Shown one piece after another: positions 62,889-64,000 of a stretch of 64,000 nt of DNA. Both the position numbers and the translations under genes were made by a program. Origin of the DNA: Acinetobacter pullicarnis (GTDB lineage Bacteria > Pseudomonadota > Gammaproteobacteria > Pseudomonadales > Moraxellaceae); NCBI RefSeq assembly GCF_006352475.1, contig NZ_VCMZ01000001.1, positions 1,736,001 to 1,800,000 on the forward strand, written 5' to 3'. Every line of letters begins with the position of its first letter. Position 1 is the first letter of the stretch. The notes beneath the pieces are model-generated. The model worked only from the letters and a program-made list of their open reading frames with translations, was not told the DNA's origin and searched no databases.

Positions 62889-64000
62889 TTAATGTTCAGC
62901 CCACTCAACTGAGGCTAAATCCACTCCGTCTTGGTACATATCCCAAAGTGGAGAAAGTTCACGTAATTTCTGAACAGCCGCTTTCGTGACTGTAAGAACA
63001 TGGTCGATATCTGCTTCAGTGGTATAAGTACCAAAGCTAAAGCGAATTGAGCTGTGTGCCAACTCATCAGATAAGCCAAGTGCGCGCAGTACATAAGATG
63101 GTTCAAGTGTGGCAGAGGTACATGCAGATCCCGAAGAAACCGCAACGTCTTTTAATGCCATCATCAAGGACTCACCTTCAACAAAGTTAAAGCTGACATT
63201 TAAATAGTTCGAAACGCTTTGCGTTTGATGGCCATTTAAAAAGATTTGCTCTAAATCTTGTAAGCCATTCCATAATTTGTCACGAAGGACGCGTAAGCGT
63301 GTTTGTTCAGCTACTAAGTTTTTGCCAGCCAATTCAAAAGCTTCACCCATACCTACAATTTGATGTGTTGCCAATGTGCCAGAACGCATACCGCGCTCAT
63401 GACCACCACCATGAATTTGTGCTTTTAAGCGAACACGTGGTGTACGACGGACGTAGAGTGCACCCATGCCTTTAGGGCCATAAGCTTTATGTGCAGAAAA
63501 ACTCATCAAATCGACTTTCATGGTTGAAAGGTCGATTTCGACTTTACCTGCAGCTTGCGCAGCATCAACATGGAAGAATGTTTTGTTTTCGCGTGTTAAT
63601 TCGCCAATTGCAGCAACATCAGTAATGGTGCCAAGTTCGTTGTTGACCATCATTAATGAAACTAAAATGGTGTCTGGACGTAACGCTGCTTTTACCATGT
63701 CAGGGGTAATGATGCCAGTTTTTGGTTCTGGCTCTAAATAGGTGATTTCAAAACCTTCAGCTTCCAACTCGCGACATGGATCTAAAATGGCTTTATGTTC
63801 GATTTTACTGGTAATAATATGTTTGCCGCGGCTTTGATAAAAATGGGCAATCCCTTTAAGTGCTAAGTTATCTGATTCGGTTGCACCAGAGGTCCAAACG
63901 ATTTCACGCGGATCTGCTTTGATCAGATTGGCAACTTGTTCGCGGGCATATTCAATTTTTTCTTCAGCTTGCCAACCGTAGAAGTGCGAGCGTGATGCAG
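62889..64000 (-). CDS. iscS: Cysteine desulfurase IscS, N-terminus cut by window edge
   Basis: PLP enzyme that takes sulfur from cysteine for Fe-S and tRNA modification. The reading frame remains open to base 64000, so roughly the first 35 residues are outside; about 369 are visible. Landmarks are [52 protein letters not shown], the PLP Lys in [35 protein letters not shown], and the mobile Cys loop [21 protein letters not shown]. The C-terminus [19 protein letters not shown] is typical of IscS. The iscR regulator would be expected just beyond the edge. Confidence 0.97.
   Translation of the reverse strand, partial: ASRSHFYGWQAEEKIEYAREQVANLIKADPREIVWTSGATESDNLALKGIAHFYQSRGKHIITSKIEHKAILDPCRELEAEGFEITYLEPEPKTGIITPDMVKAALRPDTILVSLMMVNNELGTITDVAAIGELTRENKTFFHVDAAQAAGKVEIDLSTMKVDLMSFSAHKAYGPKGMGALYVRRTPRVRLKAQIHGGGHERGMRSGTLATHQIVGMGEAFELAGKNLVAEQTRLRVLRDKLWNGLQDLEQIFLNGHQTQSVSNYLNVSFNFVEGESLMMALKDVAVSSGSACTSATLEPSYVLRALGLSDELAHSSIRFSFGTYTTEADIDHVLTVTKAAVQKLRELSPLWDMYQDGVDLASVEWAEH

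Overview
The window reads as a chromosomal segment of an Acinetobacter-like gammaproteobacterium. It is AT-rich, the adeRS/adeAB efflux locus closely resembles the one I know from Acinetobacter baumannii, a PobR/PcaU-type IclR regulator is present, and the catabolic clusters (CoA beta-oxidation, mhp, prp) fit a soil or opportunist Acinetobacter. Species assignment is not possible by eye.

Layout. 1-642: tail of a secreted nuclease with a GlyGly-CTERM sorting tail. 718-7000: two-component system AdeRS divergent from the RND pump genes adeAB, with no adeC. 7161-8342: DUF418 membrane protein. 8435-13404: acyl-CoA dehydrogenase divergent from enoyl-CoA hydratase, 3-hydroxyacyl-CoA dehydrogenase and thiolase, which together make a complete beta-oxidation spiral. 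13601-23811: a complete type I-F CRISPR-Cas locus with 33 repeats, in which cas1 sits last, next to the array, and cas2-3 is divergent. 23893-40327: IclR regulator, small membrane protein, sulfatase, then a 3-(3-hydroxyphenyl)propionate module (MFS importer, LysR, mhpA, mhpDFECB) and a GntR-prpB-prpC methylcitrate segment. 40480-46348: an AdiA-like amino-acid decarboxylase bracketed by two paralogous APA antiporters. 46452-46753: a nest of modular palindromic repeats. 46964-49798: a PP2C phosphatase / protein kinase / vWA triad of the TerY-P type. 50496-53283: LysR, an unknown secreted protein, and an AhpD-like protein followed by a TetR regulator. 53413-59036: mfd, a HIT protein and a membrane class III nucleotidyl cyclase. 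59151-64000: isc iron-sulfur operon, running iscS-iscU-iscA-hscB-hscA-fdx on the minus strand and cut at the right edge inside iscS.

How genes work together. AdeRS probably controls adeAB through a direct repeat at 2654-2670. The Csy proteins form the Cascade complex and use crRNAs cut by Cas6f from the minus-strand transcript; Cas1 and Cas2-3 supply adaptation and target degradation. MhpA/B/C/D/E/F convert 3-(3-hydroxyphenyl)propionate to succinate, pyruvate and acetyl-CoA. The decarboxylase plus antiporters probably consume protons under acid stress. The vWA-kinase-phosphatase triad looks like a phosphorylation switch with no visible ter-gene partner in the window.

The least explained parts are the cas gene reordering and the twin palindromes before cas2-3, the orphan TerY-P-like triad with the repeat nest beside it, and the twin palindromes at 50231-50258. 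I saw no tRNA, rRNA or insertion sequence.
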